Source: a virus. Taken from it: 22,421 nt of DNA. The translations under genes and the position numbers were made by a program. Positions 20,711 through 22,421 of this stretch are shown in pieces (the stretch's first letter is position 1; each line of letters starts with the position of its first letter). The notes below the pieces were generated by a model that saw nothing but the letters and a program-made list of their open reading frames with translations, searched no databases and had not been told where the DNA came from. Where the stretch lies: positions 1-22,421 of IMG/VR virus record IMGVR_UViG_3300030098_004712; one strand, given 5' to 3'.

Positions 20711-21832
20711 ATTTTTATTTTTAAAATTGTTATACTCTTTTTTATTTTCTTTGACTGTTATAATTTCAATATCTTCATCATCATCAAAGCCATCAAATTT
20801 TTCAAAATAATTATTTATATATTCTTTCCATTCTGCAGGTCTTTCATTTTCTGCTGTTTTTAAACACTCTTCTTTATCTCGTTGAATATAAATAACTTTA
20901 GCATCTAACTCTTCAACTAATTTCTTTCTAACTTCTTTTAATGGAGACGAATTTATAATCCATGCTGTTATATTATTATCTCTTTTTATTTTATTAAAAA
21001 TTGTATCTCTAACTTCAAATACATAATCTTTTATAATACTATTATGCTCATGAGTTTTAGAAATACTTAAAGCTTGATGTACTTTATCAAAATCAAATAC
21101 TAAATCTGAAGGGCTTGCATTATTTCTAATATAAGTAGATTTACCTGAACACGAACAACCCATTATTAAATAAATATTTCTTTCTTCTTCTTTTTTTATT
21201 TCTTGTACTTTTCTTTTAGCCCATGCAAAACCTGGGTCACCTCCCCATAAAGCCCATGCTATCCTACCATTACTTGGATAACCTTTTTCGCCTTGTCTAA
21301 AACCTTCAGCTTTTTTATCAACTTCATGTCTACTAAAAAAAGAAAACATTCTTTTAACCGTTTTAAGACTTAAGGATTTTTTATTTTTTATATCTCGGGC
21401 TCTTGCCACACCTACAGCTGTTCCTCCTCTATTAAATTCCTCTCTCCATGCTAATCCTTTTTCAGCTTCTTCTATCATTTCATTAGTTGGTTCTGTATTA
21501 ATATCATCTAAAGCTCTTTCTTGTTCATCATCCATTTTACCTTCTCCTGCTGGATAATAAGCTATCATTTCAATATTTTCATCTTCAAGCCATATTCTAA
21601 CTTTTGCTTCATCTTCATATTTATCTATAGGAAATAATAATTCCATTGGAGCTCTTTTCTCTCCATTATCTACTTCTTTTAACTGGCCTGAAATAACTCT
21701 TATTTCTTCTGGAATAGAAACAAGTCCAGCTTTTGGAAATACATGGTCTCCTCCTTTTATAGTTCTAAAAGAATCTTGCTTGAAATCTTTTGGGTCCCTT
21801 ACCCTTGCTGTATTAAAATTTTTATATGGCAT
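20108..21832 (-). CDS. four-part head protein: N-terminal phage domains, P-loop kinase-like domain, prohead protease
   Basis: A 574-residue fusion. Residues 1 to about 110 include DPKDFKQDSFRTIKGG and an acidic helical region. Residues about 120 to 212 hold GLAWREEFNRGGTAVGVARA, HEVDKKAEGF and GRIAWALWGGDPGFAWAKRK, a domain I recognise from phage head-region proteins but whose role is unknown. Residues about 218 to 345 are a P-loop kinase-like domain: Walker A GCSCSGKS at 225-232, DFDK near 247, AWIINSSP, and a Cys-Arg-Pro helix. Residues 375 to 574 are the HK97 prohead protease: H439 in NHNPD, S490 in SSFGF, and SPVTYPAY. Starts overlap the portal stop. The protease half would process the capsid delta domain. 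Confidence 0.88.
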   Translation of the reverse strand: MPYKNFNTARVRDPKDFKQDSFRTIKGGDHVFPKAGLVSIPEEIRVISGQLKEVDNGEKRAPMELLFPIDKYEDEAKVRIWLEDENIEMIAYYPAGEGKMDDEQERALDDINTEPTNEMIEEAEKGLAWREEFNRGGTAVGVARARDIKNKKSLSLKTVKRMFSFFSRHEVDKKAEGFRQGEKGYPSNGRIAWALWGGDPGFAWAKRKVQEIKKEEERNIYLIMGCSCSGKSTYIRNNASPSDLVFDFDKVHQALSISKTHEHNSIIKDYVFEVRDTIFNKIKRDNNITAWIINSSPLKEVRKKLVEELDAKVIYIQRDKEECLKTAENERPAEWKEYINNYFEKFDGFDDDEDIEIITVKENKKEYNNFKNKNMERRIFANEFRVVDDKKNKTKKIIGYASVFNSESENLGGFFETISRSAFDTVIENNQDVRALFNHNPDYVLGRTTAGTLSLSVDERGLKYEIDTPDTNFAKDLVVSMERGDITQSSFGFTIAEGGDEWNEDEEGRTIRTINQVDTLFDISPVTYPAYTEASVAVRAYEVYKENKEKTENKEKKANSYQRNLRELKLKMIK

Positions 21833-22421
21833 TATTTTTTCTTTTTTCTTTTATTAACTTTTTTTGATTTTTCTTCGTCTACTTTTATAGTTTCTATAGA
21901 CTCAGTCGGTTCTTTTGGGGCATCTGAGGGGGTCATGTTTAAAGGTATATAATATTTATCTCCTCCTTCGATAGCATTAAGATTTTCAAATCTTCTTATT
22001 TCATTTTGTGAAATTACCCCTAAATTCCATAATGTTCTATAAAATTCTGAACGACTTTTTGAATCTCCTCTTAATAATCCATCTACTTTAAATTCACAAT
22101 ACATTCTACTTTTTTCATTTTCTTTAAATAATTTTTTATTTAATTCTTGCTCCCAGTTTCTTAAATAAGGATATAATGTATATTTTACAAACTCCAAAGA
22201 CTGCTGTTCTATATTTGAATACGTCGCAGCATCTAATGACATTACTAAGTGGGGTTGAACTCTAAAAATTCTACAAATTTCTATTACACTAAATTTTCTG
22301 GTTTCTATAAACTGAGCATCATTTGGGGGAATAGATATATTTTTAAAAGTCATCCCTTCTTCTAAAATTGCTGTTTTATGTGCATTACTACCTCCGTTGT
22401 TTGCATATTTTTGGTTCCATG
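21832..22421 (-). CDS. portal protein, C-terminal part (cut by window edge)
   Basis: The frame is open from 21832 to the edge at 22421, so the N-terminus is missing. Visible are about 196 residues. They include the family end-region: KTAILEEGMTFKNISIPPND, AQFIETRKFSVIEICRIFRV, QPHLVMSLDAATYSNIEQQS, and the FVKYTLYPYLRNWEQELNKK helix. An internal Met at 22353 should not be taken as the start, since the LEEGM context continues upstream. The end carries a Lys-rich tail. Terminase is expected upstream outside the window. Confidence 0.93.
   Translation of the reverse strand, partial: WNQKYANNGGSNAHKTAILEEGMTFKNISIPPNDAQFIETRKFSVIEICRIFRVQPHLVMSLDAATYSNIEQQSLEFVKYTLYPYLRNWEQELNKKLFKENEKSRMYCEFKVDGLLRGDSKSRSEFYRTLWNLGVISQNEIRRFENLNAIEGGDKYYIPLNMTPSDAPKEPTESIETIKVDEEKSKKVNKRKKKK

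Noticed and set aside
22354-22421. Portal starting at the Met at 22353
   Set aside because: The frame continues upstream as KTAILEEGM, which is portal sequence, so this Met is internal and the gene is cut by the window edge.

Overview
The window is a block of tailed-phage (siphovirus-like, HK97-fold capsid) genome, or a prophage of that type, from a host in the Bacteroidetes, most likely a flavobacterium. The evidence for the host is: strongly A+T-rich DNA; start codons preceded by A/T-rich leaders (runs such as TAAAAATAAAAAT before ATG) with almost no Shine-Dalgarno sequences; a DUF3127 single-strand-binding-like protein, a family I know from Bacteroidetes; and signal peptides of the form seen there. 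Every gene I accept is on the minus strand, so transcription runs from high to low coordinates. No integrase, repressor, tRNA, CRISPR array or insertion sequence was seen. No stretch over 300 bases lacks a gene; the longest gap is 4872-5066.

Layout in transcription order. Head module: the C-terminal part of the portal (cut by the window edge at 22421), an unusual 574-residue protein joining two head-associated domains, a P-loop kinase-like domain and the prohead protease, then the major capsid protein. Connector and tail completion: a small Lys-rich protein, gp6-like connector, HK97-gp10-like protein, tail terminator and another small protein. Tail: major tail protein, a strong RNA hairpin, tail assembly chaperones G and G-T (joined by a probable -1 frameshift on ten A residues), tape measure, a head-tail joining protein in an unexpected place, two small genes, a 684-residue tail-tip protein and a 274-residue distal tail protein. 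Host interaction and lysis: two small proteins, a secreted outer-membrane-barrel-like protein, a membrane/coiled-coil protein, an exported thioredoxin-like protein without its catalytic cysteines, a DUF5675 protein, a small membrane protein, a 3-TM holin, and a helix-turn-helix plus metallophosphoesterase protein. A good intrinsic terminator (4965-5000) ends this late unit.

Below the terminator lies an early/replication operon of about 19 tightly packed genes (4871 to 27). Many are joined by ATGA or eight-base start/stop overlaps. It includes five tiny single-span membrane proteins, a free-standing DnaA domain IV protein, a primosome-type replication protein, a DUF3127 SSB-like protein, a protein ending in a clamp-binding-like peptide, a VRR-NUC nuclease and an HNH endonuclease. 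HNH genes often lie next to terminase, and portal normally follows terminase. The two ends of the window are therefore probably joined through the unseen terminase genes on a circular map.

Points that stand out: the protease polyprotein with an apparent internal start, the frameshifted chaperone pair, the cysteine-less thioredoxin, the phage-encoded secreted barrel-like protein, the string of micro-membrane proteins, and a sharp change in codon preference near 20.1 kb.
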